A DNA stretch of 64,000 nt. Source: Kribbella sindirgiensis. GTDB taxonomy: Bacteria > Actinomycetota > Actinomycetes > Propionibacteriales > Kribbellaceae. Location: NCBI RefSeq assembly GCF_004331435.1, contig NZ_SJKA01000002.1, positions 310,001 through 374,000 on the forward strand, read 5' to 3'. The notes under the pieces are model-generated. The model was not told the DNA's origin and searched no databases. It worked only from the letters and a program-made list of their open reading frames with translations. Every line of letters starts with the position of its first letter. The first letter of the stretch is position 1. A program made the translations under genes and the position numbers. This document shows positions 57,033-64,000 of this stretch, piece after piece.

Positions 57033-57967
57033 ACGATGTCTGTGTACTCGGGTCGTTCATGAAGGATCTCGTCGCGTCGGCGGAGCGGCGGCCGTTGCCG
57101 GGCGAGACGCTGCACGGGACCGGGTTCGCGGAGTTCCTCGGCGGCAAGGGCGTGAACCAGGCGATCGCCGCTGCCCGCATGGGTGCGCGGACCGCGATCA
57201 TCGGGACGATCGGCGACGATCGGTACGGCGAGGAGTTCCTGGAGCTGCTGTCCGCGAACGGGGTCGACACCTCGTGGGTCGTGCGGCACCCGTCGCTCGG
57301 CACCGGGGTCGGGCTGCCGCTGGTACTGCCGGACGGCGGGAACTCGATCATCATCGTGTCCCGCGCGAACGCGGCGATCACCGCGCCGGACGTCGAGGCC
57401 GCGACCGACGTACTGACCGCGAGCAAGGTGCTGAGCGTGCAACTCGAGCTCCCGGTCGAGGCGAGCCACACCGCCCTCCGGCTCGCCTCGGCCGCGGGCG
57501 TCACCACGATCCTGACACCGGCCCCGGTCGGTCCGGTCGATCCGACGCTGGCGGCGTACGTCGACATCCTGGTGCCGAACGAGGTGGAGGCGGCGGCCCT
57601 CACCGGGCTGAACTGCGACGACGAGTCGCAGGTGCCGATGATCGCGCGCAAACTCGCCGAGGACTGGGACCTGCGGGCCTGCGTGGTGACGCTCGGGTCC
57701 CGGGGCGCCTACGTCCTGGACCGGGTCGGCGGGTTCGAGGAGCGGATCGCTGCGTTTGACGTGGACACCGTCGACACGGTCGGCGCGGGCGACGCGTTCT
57801 GCGGATCGCTGGCCGCCTCGCTCGCACATGGGGCCGACCTGGTGGACGCCGTACGGCTGGCGAACGCGGCAGGTGCCCTCTCGACCACGGTCAACGGCGC
57901 CGCCGACTCCGCCCCTTCACACGCCGCAGCGCTGGCACTACTGGAAGGCGTCACGTCGGTGACATGA
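57029..57967 (+). CDS. PfkB-family sugar kinase (ribokinase-like)
   Basis: 312 residues. VCVLGSFMKDLVASAERRPL start, GGKGVNQAIAAARMGARTAI (sugar-binding and first PfkB signature), ILTPAPVGPVDPTLAAYVDI, VPNEVEAAALTG, and second signature DTVDTVGAGDAFCGSLAASL with catalytic Asp in GAGDAF. Closest in style to ribokinase. With the SIS isomerase and LacI regulator it forms a compact sugar-utilisation operon lacking a transporter in view. Confidence 0.88.
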   Translation: MNDVCVLGSFMKDLVASAERRPLPGETLHGTGFAEFLGGKGVNQAIAAARMGARTAIIGTIGDDRYGEEFLELLSANGVDTSWVVRHPSLGTGVGLPLVLPDGGNSIIIVSRANAAITAPDVEAATDVLTASKVLSVQLELPVEASHTALRLASAAGVTTILTPAPVGPVDPTLAAYVDILVPNEVEAAALTGLNCDDESQVPMIARKLAEDWDLRACVVTLGSRGAYVLDRVGGFEERIAAFDVDTVDTVGAGDAFCGSLAASLAHGADLVDAVRLANAAGALSTTVNGAADSAPSHAAALALLEGVTSVT

Positions 57968-58070
57968 GATCCTGGTGCCCGCCGAGCTACACCACTCCGT
58001 GGGCACTTCGGCTCGGATCGGAGTTAGAGTGCGATCCAGACGACCATCGGATCTCCAGCGGGGAGCGGGT

Positions 58071-59069
58071 ATGACGACGATCTACGACGTAGCGCGTAGG
58101 TCGGGGGTGTCACCGGCGACGGTGTCACGCGTGCTGAGCGGCCGGCGGAACGTGGATCCCGAACTGTCGGAGAAGGTCCGGGCCGCGGTCGCCGAGCTCG
58201 GGTACCGGCCGAACGGAGTCGCGCGGAACCTGCGCAAGTCCTCGACGAACCTCTGGGCAGTCGTCATCTCCGACATCGAGAACCCGTTCTTCACCTCACT
58301 GGTCCGCGGCCTCGAGGACGTCGCGCAGACCGAGGGGTACCACGTCGTCCTCTGCAACTCCGACGAGGACTCGGCGAAGGAAGCGGCGTACGCGTCGGCG
58401 GTCCTGACCGACCAGATGGCCGGCGTCGTGATCTCCCCGACGTCGACGGCCGAGGGCGTGCACCTGCTCGCGAACGCGAAGATCCCGCTCGTGATGATCG
58501 ACCGCCGCGTGGAGGGCGTCGAGGCCGACACGGTGCTGGTCGACAACGAGCACGGTGCGTTCGAGGGCGTCAAACACCTGATCGACGGCGGATACCGGCG
58601 AATCGCCTGCATCACCGGCCCGCGCAAGGTGTCGACCGCGATGGACCGCCTGGCCGGGTACCGGTCGGCGCTGCGGGCCGGCGGCATCCGGTACGACAAG
58701 GACCTGGTCCGGCACGCCGACTTCCGCGAGGCCGGCGGGTACGCCGCGATGGAAAGCCTGCTCGAACTCCCCGACCCGCCCGAGGCGCTGTTCGCCACCA
58801 ACAACCTGATGACCGTCGGCGCCCTGGAATGCCTCGCGAAGAAAGGCCTGCGTGCACCCGACGACATCGCGATCGTCGGCTTCGACGACATCCCCTGGGC
58901 CGACCTCGTCGTACCCAGCCTCACCACCGTGGCCCAGCCGACGTACGAGCTGGGCCGCACCGCCGGCCTCCTCCTGAAAGACCGAACCGCCTCCCCCGGC
59001 CGCCCACCCTCCACCGTCACCCTCCGCACCGAACTCCACATCAGAGCCACCTCCGCCCCCAAGAAGTAA
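58071..59069 (+). CDS. LacI-family transcriptional regulator
   Basis: 332 residues. N-terminal LacI HTH TIYDVARRSGVSPATVSRVL with hinge NGVARNLRKSSTNL, then a periplasmic-binding-like effector domain (VVISDIENPFFTSLVRGLED, VVLCNSDEDSAKEAAYASAV, IVGFDDIPWADLVVPSLTTV). ATG 58071 has GGGAGCGG 3-9 nt upstream. It follows pfkB by 103 bp and ends with a clear terminator. AATCGATTT palindromes upstream of the SIS gene are the best candidates for its operator; the esterase operator at 46363 is another possible target. Confidence 0.92.
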   Translation: MTTIYDVARRSGVSPATVSRVLSGRRNVDPELSEKVRAAVAELGYRPNGVARNLRKSSTNLWAVVISDIENPFFTSLVRGLEDVAQTEGYHVVLCNSDEDSAKEAAYASAVLTDQMAGVVISPTSTAEGVHLLANAKIPLVMIDRRVEGVEADTVLVDNEHGAFEGVKHLIDGGYRRIACITGPRKVSTAMDRLAGYRSALRAGGIRYDKDLVRHADFREAGGYAAMESLLELPDPPEALFATNNLMTVGALECLAKKGLRAPDDIAIVGFDDIPWADLVVPSLTTVAQPTYELGRTAGLLLKDRTASPGRPPSTVTLRTELHIRATSAPKK

Positions 59070-59080
59070 CCCCACCAACA

Positions 59081-59104
59081 GGACACCGCTTCGCGGCGGT
59101 GTCC
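59081..59104. terminator. Terminator after the LacI gene
   Basis: GGACACCGC (59081-59089) and GCGGTGTCC (59096-59104), 9-bp stem with a 6-nt loop, followed by GTTTG. Also serves, in the other orientation, the end of the GH92 gene. Confidence 0.65.
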
Positions 59105-59120
59105 GTTTGACTGCGTGGGC

Positions 59121-62100
59121 TCAGTGCAGGAGTTCTAGTTGAGCGAGGGTTGCCGGGGTCGGTGTGGTTAGGCGGTAGTGCTGGTACTCGCCTGGGGTCT
59201 TGATGGTGAAGGGGCGGGTTTGGCGGGACCAGCGGAAGGTCTGGTTGGTGCGCTCGTCGAGCAGGGTCCACGTGGTGCCGTCGGTGGATGCCTCCAGTTG
59301 CCACGCGCTGGGGGCGTCCGCCGAGCCCGACGTGAGGGTGTAGAGGGTGGGCGTTGCGGGGGCCGGGAGGGTCCAGGCGACTCGTTCGAGGGTGGTTTCG
59401 GTGGCGGAGGTGTCATCGAGGAGCGGGTTGCTCGGGTCGACCGGGATCAGGTCGACGAGGGGCCTGGCGACGGCGTCGTTCGAGGTCAGCGCCGGCGGGA
59501 GTTCCAGGGTCGCCCAGTCGGACGGCTCGGCGCCCAGGGTGAAGTGGAGTTGGTCGGCAGCAGTCAGGTCCGCGTGGGTGATGGAGGCTACGGACAGCTG
59601 CTTGCCGTCGACCTGGAGGTCTTGTACATAAGGGTGTTCAGCACCTGAGGCAGTGATCGTGAGAGGGCGGCCGCCCAACGGGGAGACAAGTACACGCGGG
59701 AAGAGTGGCGAGCCGATCGCGTACTCGGGAGCGCCGACCCGGAGCGGGTACAGGCCGAGCGCCGCGAACAGGTACCACGCGGACATCTCGCCGTTGTCCT
59801 CGTCACCCGGGTACCCCTGCCCGATCTGCTCACCGACGTACAGCCGGTCGAGGACCTCGCGGGCGATCGCCTGGGTCTTGGCCGGCGTACCGGTGTAGTT
59901 GTACATCCAGGCGATGTGGTGCGCCGGCTGGTTCGAGAAGCCGAACTGCCCCATCCGGACCGCCTGCGCCTCGAGCATCTCGTGGATGACGATCGAGTAC
60001 GTGCCCTTCTTGACCGCGAGTTCGGGAGTCGCGAAGAACGCGTCGAGCTTCGCCTCCAGACCGCGCGGTCCGCCGTACAGGTTGGCCAGGCCGCGCGGGT
60101 CGTGCGCGACGTGGAACGCGAAGTTCCACCCGTCGGTCTCGGTGAAGTCGCCGCCCCACTCCTCGGGATCGAAATCGGCAGCGGTCTTGGCGAAGGAGCC
60201 GTCCGCCCGCCGCCCCTGGAAGAAGTTCACCGAGTTGTCGAACAGCAGCACGTAGTTCAGCGACCGGCGCCGCAGGTACTCCGCTTCCTCCAGCAGCTGG
60301 TCACGACGCTCGGGATGCTCGTCGGCCAGACGCGTGGCCATCTCCGCGAGCGCGAAGTCGTTCAGGTACGCCTCGAGCGACCACGACACGCTCTCCTCGG
60401 TGTCGGTGCTCACGTACCCGGCGAAGATCCCGGTCTCGATGCCCTTCCGCCCGACCTCCGTTTCCGAAGGAGCGACAGTCGCGTTCCGCAGCCCCGCGTC
60501 GTACGTCGCCAGCGGGTCGGGCAACGTCACGCCCTTGAGGTACGCGTCCGCGAACGACACGTCCGAGCTCGTCCCGGTCATACAGTCCGCGTACCCGGGC
60601 GAGGACCAGCGCGCGATCCAGCCACCGTCGCGGTACTGCTGCACGAACCCGTCGACCAGCTCCGCGGTCAGCGCCGGATAGAAGAACGCGTACGCCGGCC
60701 ACGCGGTCCGGTACGTGTCCCAGAACCCGCTGTTCACGTACATCTTGCCGCTCTTCACGACCGCGTTCGTGTCCCGCTCGGTCGGGTCACCTGAGGTGGG
60801 CAGGACCGGGCTGGCGTAGCGGTACTCCGGTGCGTCCGGCGTACCCGCGTTCTCGAAGTGTGAGTTCGGGTAGAGGTTGAGCCGGTACAGGTTGCCGTAC
60901 ACGGTCCGCAGCTGCGGCGGCGTCGCGCCCTCCGGCCGGATGACCTGCAGGCGCTCGTTCCACACCGCGTTGGCGGCGGCCTGGATCTCCTCGAAGGACC
61001 GCCCCGCGAGCTCGAGTTCCAGGTTGTGCCGCGCCTGGTCCACGCCGATGAACGAGGTCGCGATCCGCAACGTCACCTCTGGTACGTCGAACGTCGCGGC
61101 GCGGGCGTTGGCGCGACCACCGTGCGCTGCACCGAAAGCGATGGGAGCGGTCGAGAACTCGCCGTAGCAGTACATGCGGGTGCGACCCGTCTCCGAGCCG
61201 TTCTCGACCCAGCCGGTGATCGCGTTCCCGTCGTACGAGAAGGCGCCGTGCTCGTCGATCGTGTCGAAGATCAGGTGCCGTCCGGCCGCGTCCCGCGGGA
61301 ACGTGAACCGGAAGATCGCGCCGTGATCGGTCGGAGTGAGCTCCGCGCGGACCCCGTTCGCGAGGTCGACCGCGTACAGGTCGGGGCGCGCGGTCTCGTC
61401 GTCGTGGCTGAACGCGGCGGCGCGCTCGGCGGGATCGCCCAGCGGCTCGGCGGCGGCGACCGGCATGATCGTCAGCTGATCGCGGTCGCCCATCCACGGG
61501 CTCGGCTGGTGCGAGAACGTGAGGCCCTGCAGCTCGGGGCGGTTGTCCGCGTTGTTGGCGCGGTGGTACTCGTACGGCCAGCGGTGCGTCGAGGCGTTCG
61601 TGACCGGGGTGAGGAAGTTGAACCCGTTCGGCCAGGCGGTGATCGGCAGCGTATTCCCGCGGGAGAAGTCATGGCTGGCGTTGGTCCCGCGGCGCGTGTC
61701 GACGTACGCCGCCAGGTCCGTCCCGTCGGGCTCCGCGGGCGCGGGACCGATCTCGACGTCGTCGATCCATCCCACGAACTCGTGGCCCGCCTCGGGCGCA
61801 TCCACCACGAGCACGACCTGCTCGACGGTCCTCCCCGCGGCCGCGGTCAAGTCGACCTGGACGTCGTTCCACTGACCGGCGTACAGGATCTTCGCGGCAC
61901 CCTGTCCCGCCGCGTCAGCAGCCTTCCCGTACTGGTCCCGCGCCCCGTCCAGCCCAGCCCCGTCCGCAAACACCACTTCGACGGCCACGTACGTCGCCGA
62001 GTAGCTCAGCCCCGCATCAAGCTCCGGATAAACCTTGTACCGCAGCCGATCCCCCGCCGCGACGACCCGATCCCCGCCAGGCAACGGCACCACCTGCCGC

Positions 62101-62198
62101 CCACCCGACGTCCCGGAGTACCGAGTCCCGTCCACGCCGCTGAACCCCGCCCGAGAACTAGTAGCCCCACCAGGCCCGCCACCACGCACAATCATCAC
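59121..62198 (-). CDS. Glycoside hydrolase family 92 alpha-mannosidase-like enzyme, no signal peptide
   Basis: 1,025 residues. The GH92 core is clear: VDTRRGTNASHDFSRGNTLP (N-terminal beta-sandwich), GGWIARWSSPGYADCMTGTS, DVSFADAYLKGVTLPD and the catalytic-region signature GYPGDEDNGEMSAWYLFAAL at about 793-812. An extra N-terminal jelly-roll (residues 20-155, LRYKVYPELDAGLSYSATYV) and a C-terminal F5/8-like domain (WQLEASTDGTTWTLLDERTN) flank it. Known GH92 enzymes are exo-acting, Ca2+-dependent alpha-mannosidases, usually secreted; here MMIVRGGGPGGATSSRAGFS is not a signal peptide. It may be intracellular, exported another way, or mis-started. It lies convergent to the sugar operon. Confidence 0.88.
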   Translation of the reverse strand: MMIVRGGGPGGATSSRAGFSGVDGTRYSGTSGGRQVVPLPGGDRVVAAGDRLRYKVYPELDAGLSYSATYVAVEVVFADGAGLDGARDQYGKAADAAGQGAAKILYAGQWNDVQVDLTAAAGRTVEQVVLVVDAPEAGHEFVGWIDDVEIGPAPAEPDGTDLAAYVDTRRGTNASHDFSRGNTLPITAWPNGFNFLTPVTNASTHRWPYEYHRANNADNRPELQGLTFSHQPSPWMGDRDQLTIMPVAAAEPLGDPAERAAAFSHDDETARPDLYAVDLANGVRAELTPTDHGAIFRFTFPRDAAGRHLIFDTIDEHGAFSYDGNAITGWVENGSETGRTRMYCYGEFSTAPIAFGAAHGGRANARAATFDVPEVTLRIATSFIGVDQARHNLELELAGRSFEEIQAAANAVWNERLQVIRPEGATPPQLRTVYGNLYRLNLYPNSHFENAGTPDAPEYRYASPVLPTSGDPTERDTNAVVKSGKMYVNSGFWDTYRTAWPAYAFFYPALTAELVDGFVQQYRDGGWIARWSSPGYADCMTGTSSDVSFADAYLKGVTLPDPLATYDAGLRNATVAPSETEVGRKGIETGIFAGYVSTDTEESVSWSLEAYLNDFALAEMATRLADEHPERRDQLLEEAEYLRRRSLNYVLLFDNSVNFFQGRRADGSFAKTAADFDPEEWGGDFTETDGWNFAFHVAHDPRGLANLYGGPRGLEAKLDAFFATPELAVKKGTYSIVIHEMLEAQAVRMGQFGFSNQPAHHIAWMYNYTGTPAKTQAIAREVLDRLYVGEQIGQGYPGDEDNGEMSAWYLFAALGLYPLRVGAPEYAIGSPLFPRVLVSPLGGRPLTITASGAEHPYVQDLQVDGKQLSVASITHADLTAADQLHFTLGAEPSDWATLELPPALTSNDAVARPLVDLIPVDPSNPLLDDTSATETTLERVAWTLPAPATPTLYTLTSGSADAPSAWQLEASTDGTTWTLLDERTNQTFRWSRQTRPFTIKTPGEYQHYRLTTPTPATLAQLELLH

Positions 62199-62249
62199 GC
62201 CGCAATCCTACGAAGCATCGCTGGGCCGTGCGCCGGGTTGTCCACAACC

Positions 62250-63143
62250 TCAGTGAGGTGGGTCCGGCGGGATGTTTCCGGCTTGGATCCAGGTCACGTA
62301 GTCGTGGGCGATCGCCTTGTCGGGGCGGAGGTGGAGGCCGGCGTGGAGGGCTCGGGTGTTGTCCAGGTGGAAGGTGCCGTCGTTGGTGCCGTCGTGGGGG
62401 AGGTGGAAGCGGTCTACCTCGGGGGACCAGTTGATGGGGTGGGGGTTGGGTACGGCGGCGCGCCAGGCGGTGGCCAGGTCCGCCATCGTCTGCGTGGGGC
62501 CTACCGCGTTGAAAGGGCCCGGGATGCGCTTGGTGGTGAGGTGGAGGAGGAAGGCTGCCAGATCGCGGGCGTCGATGTACTGGATGGGCTGGTCGGGGCG
62601 GGCGGCGCATTCCATCGGGAGGTCGTGGGCCAGCGCCCAGCCCCAGTTGCCGAAGTCGGGGTTGTACGGGCCGACGACGAAACCGGAGCGTACGGCGGCG
62701 GTGCGGTCACCGAAGGTGGCGGTGAGCAACGACTCGTTGCGGACCTTCGACGGCCCGTAGAGGTCCATCGTGAAATGGTCCTCGGGGGCACCGGCCGGCC
62801 AGAGCAGCAACGGCGCGGACTCCGTCATACCGGGCGTGGTCTTGCTGGCGTACACGGCGATCGAGGACATGTACGTGTAGTGGCCACAGCGGTCGCGGAG
62901 TACGGACGCGCTGAGCGCGACGTCCCGGACCAGGAAGCCGGACATGTCGATCACGCCGTCCCACTCGCCCGCGGCGAGCGCGTCGGGCGCGGCGCGGTCG
63001 CCGGCGATCCGGCGTACGGAAGGGAAGAGGCCGGGGTTCGTCTGCCCGCGGTTGAACAGCGTCACCTCATGACCGTCCGCGAGCGCGGCCTCGACCACGT
63101 GCCGCCCGAGATTCTTGGTGCCGCCGAGGACGAGCAGCTTCAT
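62250..63143 (-). CDS. NAD-dependent epimerase/dehydratase-like (isoflavone-reductase/CSP41-type SDR)
   Basis: 297 residues. LLVLGGTKNLGRHVVEAALA (GGTxxxG NAD motif of atypical SDRs), YTYMSSIAVYAS with Ser, MDLYGPSKVRNESLLTATFG giving Tyr-x-x-x-Lys as YGPSK, and QYIDARDLAAFLLHL. The GGTKxLG form is that of CSP41-like and some reductase proteins rather than sugar-nucleotide epimerases, so the reaction is not known. ATG 63143 overlaps the stop of the phosphotransferase gene (ATGA). Runs before the GH92 gene with 51 bp between. Confidence 0.83.
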   Translation of the reverse strand: MKLLVLGGTKNLGRHVVEAALADGHEVTLFNRGQTNPGLFPSVRRIAGDRAAPDALAAGEWDGVIDMSGFLVRDVALSASVLRDRCGHYTYMSSIAVYASKTTPGMTESAPLLLWPAGAPEDHFTMDLYGPSKVRNESLLTATFGDRTAAVRSGFVVGPYNPDFGNWGWALAHDLPMECAARPDQPIQYIDARDLAAFLLHLTTKRIPGPFNAVGPTQTMADLATAWRAAVPNPHPINWSPEVDRFHLPHDGTNDGTFHLDNTRALHAGLHLRPDKAIAHDYVTWIQAGNIPPDPPH

Positions 63144-63970
63144 GCCAGGGCTCCGACGACGTCCTCGAGTTCGGTGAGCAGGCCGTCGATCCAGTGCACG
63201 GAGTCCGGGATCGTCCGCAGGCCCTCCTCGACCACGAACGTCAACGCCAGCAGGTAGAAGCAGCCGCCGCCCACCAGGAGCTGACGCTCCACCAAGGCGG
63301 GGTCGGCTCCGGCGGCGTCGACGTACCGCCGCACGATCGGCGCGCGGTCGTGGCCGAGGGCAACGGCATCGCGGATCAGGGTGTAGAGGTCGCTCAGATG
63401 CGGCGCCAGGTACGCGCCCGGCCAGTCGACCGCGGTCCACCGCCGGCCGTCGGTGACCAGGTTCTTCGGCACGAAGTCGCCGTGGACGACGGCCGTCGGA
63501 GCCTCCCGGTGCACCCCGGCCAGCGCTTCGGTGAGCGGGCCGAGATCGAAGTCGATCCGCCCGATCCGATCCGCCAGCTCCTTCACCCGCTCCGGCGGGA
63601 ACTCGCTCGGCCCGCCGACCGGCTGTTTCCGGATCGCCGCGAGCAGCTCGGCGGCCGCAAGGAATCCTTCGGCGCTCGGCTCCTGCTCCAGCGTCACCCG
63701 GCCCACGTCGGCCAGCACGAGCACGCCGTCGACGCCGTACAGCAGGTCCGGCGCCGGCAGTTCGAACGGTACGACGAAGCGCTCGTAAGCACTCGCCTCG
63801 CCGGACTGCCCGTCGGTCCCCCGCTTCACGATCACGCTGCGCAACCCGTACGACAACCGCCGTACCTCCGACGACCCCCACTGCCGCAACAGCTCCGAGT
63901 GCACCGCGTCCTCCCCTGGTGCCGCCAACTCCTCCAGCACCACAGCACGCGGAACCCAGCCAGGAAGCAT
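63140..63970 (-). CDS. Phosphotransferase of the aminoglycoside-phosphotransferase (APH) fold
   Basis: 276 residues. Brenner-type motif VVHGDFVPKNLV with catalytic Asp near 163 and the metal-binding AVDWPGAYLAPHLSDLY after it; N-lobe RSVIVKRG with likely ATP-binding Lys. Substrate may be a sugar, choline-like or antibiotic molecule. It overlaps the epimerase-like gene by 4 bp, so the two act together or share control. ATG 63970 is 30 bp from the window edge; an upstream start cannot be excluded. Confidence 0.82.
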   Translation of the reverse strand: MLPGWVPRAVVLEELAAPGEDAVHSELLRQWGSSEVRRLSYGLRSVIVKRGTDGQSGEASAYERFVVPFELPAPDLLYGVDGVLVLADVGRVTLEQEPSAEGFLAAAELLAAIRKQPVGGPSEFPPERVKELADRIGRIDFDLGPLTEALAGVHREAPTAVVHGDFVPKNLVTDGRRWTAVDWPGAYLAPHLSDLYTLIRDAVALGHDRAPIVRRYVDAAGADPALVERQLLVGGGCFYLLALTFVVEEGLRTIPDSVHWIDGLLTELEDVVGALA

Positions 63971-64000
63971 CCGAAAAGTAGACCACAGGGCCGTCCCCGA

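Noticed and set aside
1..64000. tRNA, rRNA, CRISPR arrays, known riboswitches, transposases or integrases
   Set aside because: I looked and saw none that I could support.

Overview
The window is high-GC, gene-dense DNA from an actinobacterium. SD-led GTG starts, leaderless genes with a TANNNT hexamer 6-8 nt before the start codon, a PspAB/HtpX pair, mycothiol-type DinB proteins, CGNR regulators and a sigE-rseA-htrA-tatB cluster all fit Actinomycetota. Codon style and gene content suggest Propionibacteriales, Kribbella-like; this is inference, as no search was run. I saw no rRNA, tRNA, CRISPR array, prophage or transposase.

Layout. 0-6 kb: end of a winged-helix regulator, acyl-CoA dehydrogenase, Ser/Thr kinase, secreted cyclophilin, an HTH-glyoxalase fusion, a membrane protein with a nuclease-like tail, and a CoA lyase. 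6-12.5 kb: a giant secreted subtilase divergent from two tandem TrmB/LuxR-type regulators. 12.5-16 kb: soluble MgtE-N/CBS protein, DUF1003 protein, HtpX protease, PspAB. 16.0-16.66 kb: a repeat-rich intergenic region. 16.66-22.7 kb: mrp/apbC, acetyltransferase, then on the minus strand sigE, anti-sigma factor, RseB/MucB-like protein, HtrA and TatB, an envelope-stress module with a candidate self-regulated ECF promoter. 22.8-27.3 kb: biotinyl carrier, CGNR regulator/MFS exporter pair, acetyltransferase, SIS isomerase/DeoR pair. 27.4-37.9 kb: O-methyltransferase, a kynurenine-degradation operon (kynU, kmo, semialdehyde dehydrogenase, deaminase, 3-hydroxyanthranilate dioxygenase, ACMSD, formamidase-like hydrolase) coupled by stop/start overlap to glgC, and glgA. 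38-42.4 kb: secreted lipase, XRE regulator/aldo-keto reductase, and an AbiEi-DUF559 nuclease gene lying symmetrically between two 84-bp direct repeats. 42.4-53.6 kb: pepA, a DUF3117 microprotein gene, PaaX regulator/enoyl-CoA hydratase, esterase-beta-propeller protein, tagA, SRPBCC protein, DivIVA-like protein, LOG protein, dapE, VOC protein. 53.6-64 kb: CGNR regulator, pdxH, DinB protein, a decayed DUF4185-like gene, an SIS-PfkB-LacI sugar operon, GH92 glycosidase, epimerase-like protein and a phosphotransferase.

The backbone (MgtE-N/DUF1003, mrp, tatB, htrA, rseA, sigE, O-methyltransferase, glgC, glgA, DUF3117, tagA, DivIVA-like, LOG, dapE) has the gene content and order I remember for M. 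tuberculosis Rv1202-Rv1234, with accessory blocks between.

The least expected signals are non-coding: (i) long intergenic palindromes at 14.4, 44.1 and 50.9 kb with related ends; (ii) an 87-bp palindromic, in-frame insertion in the subtilase signal-peptide region; (iii) six copies of a 13-bp motif GGNTNTCCCCTCG at 16.0-16.57 kb; (iv) perfect CAAACCGGTTTG-type palindromes in the kynurenine operon with a related copy inside a CGNR gene; (v) the repeat-bounded DUF559 nuclease cassette.
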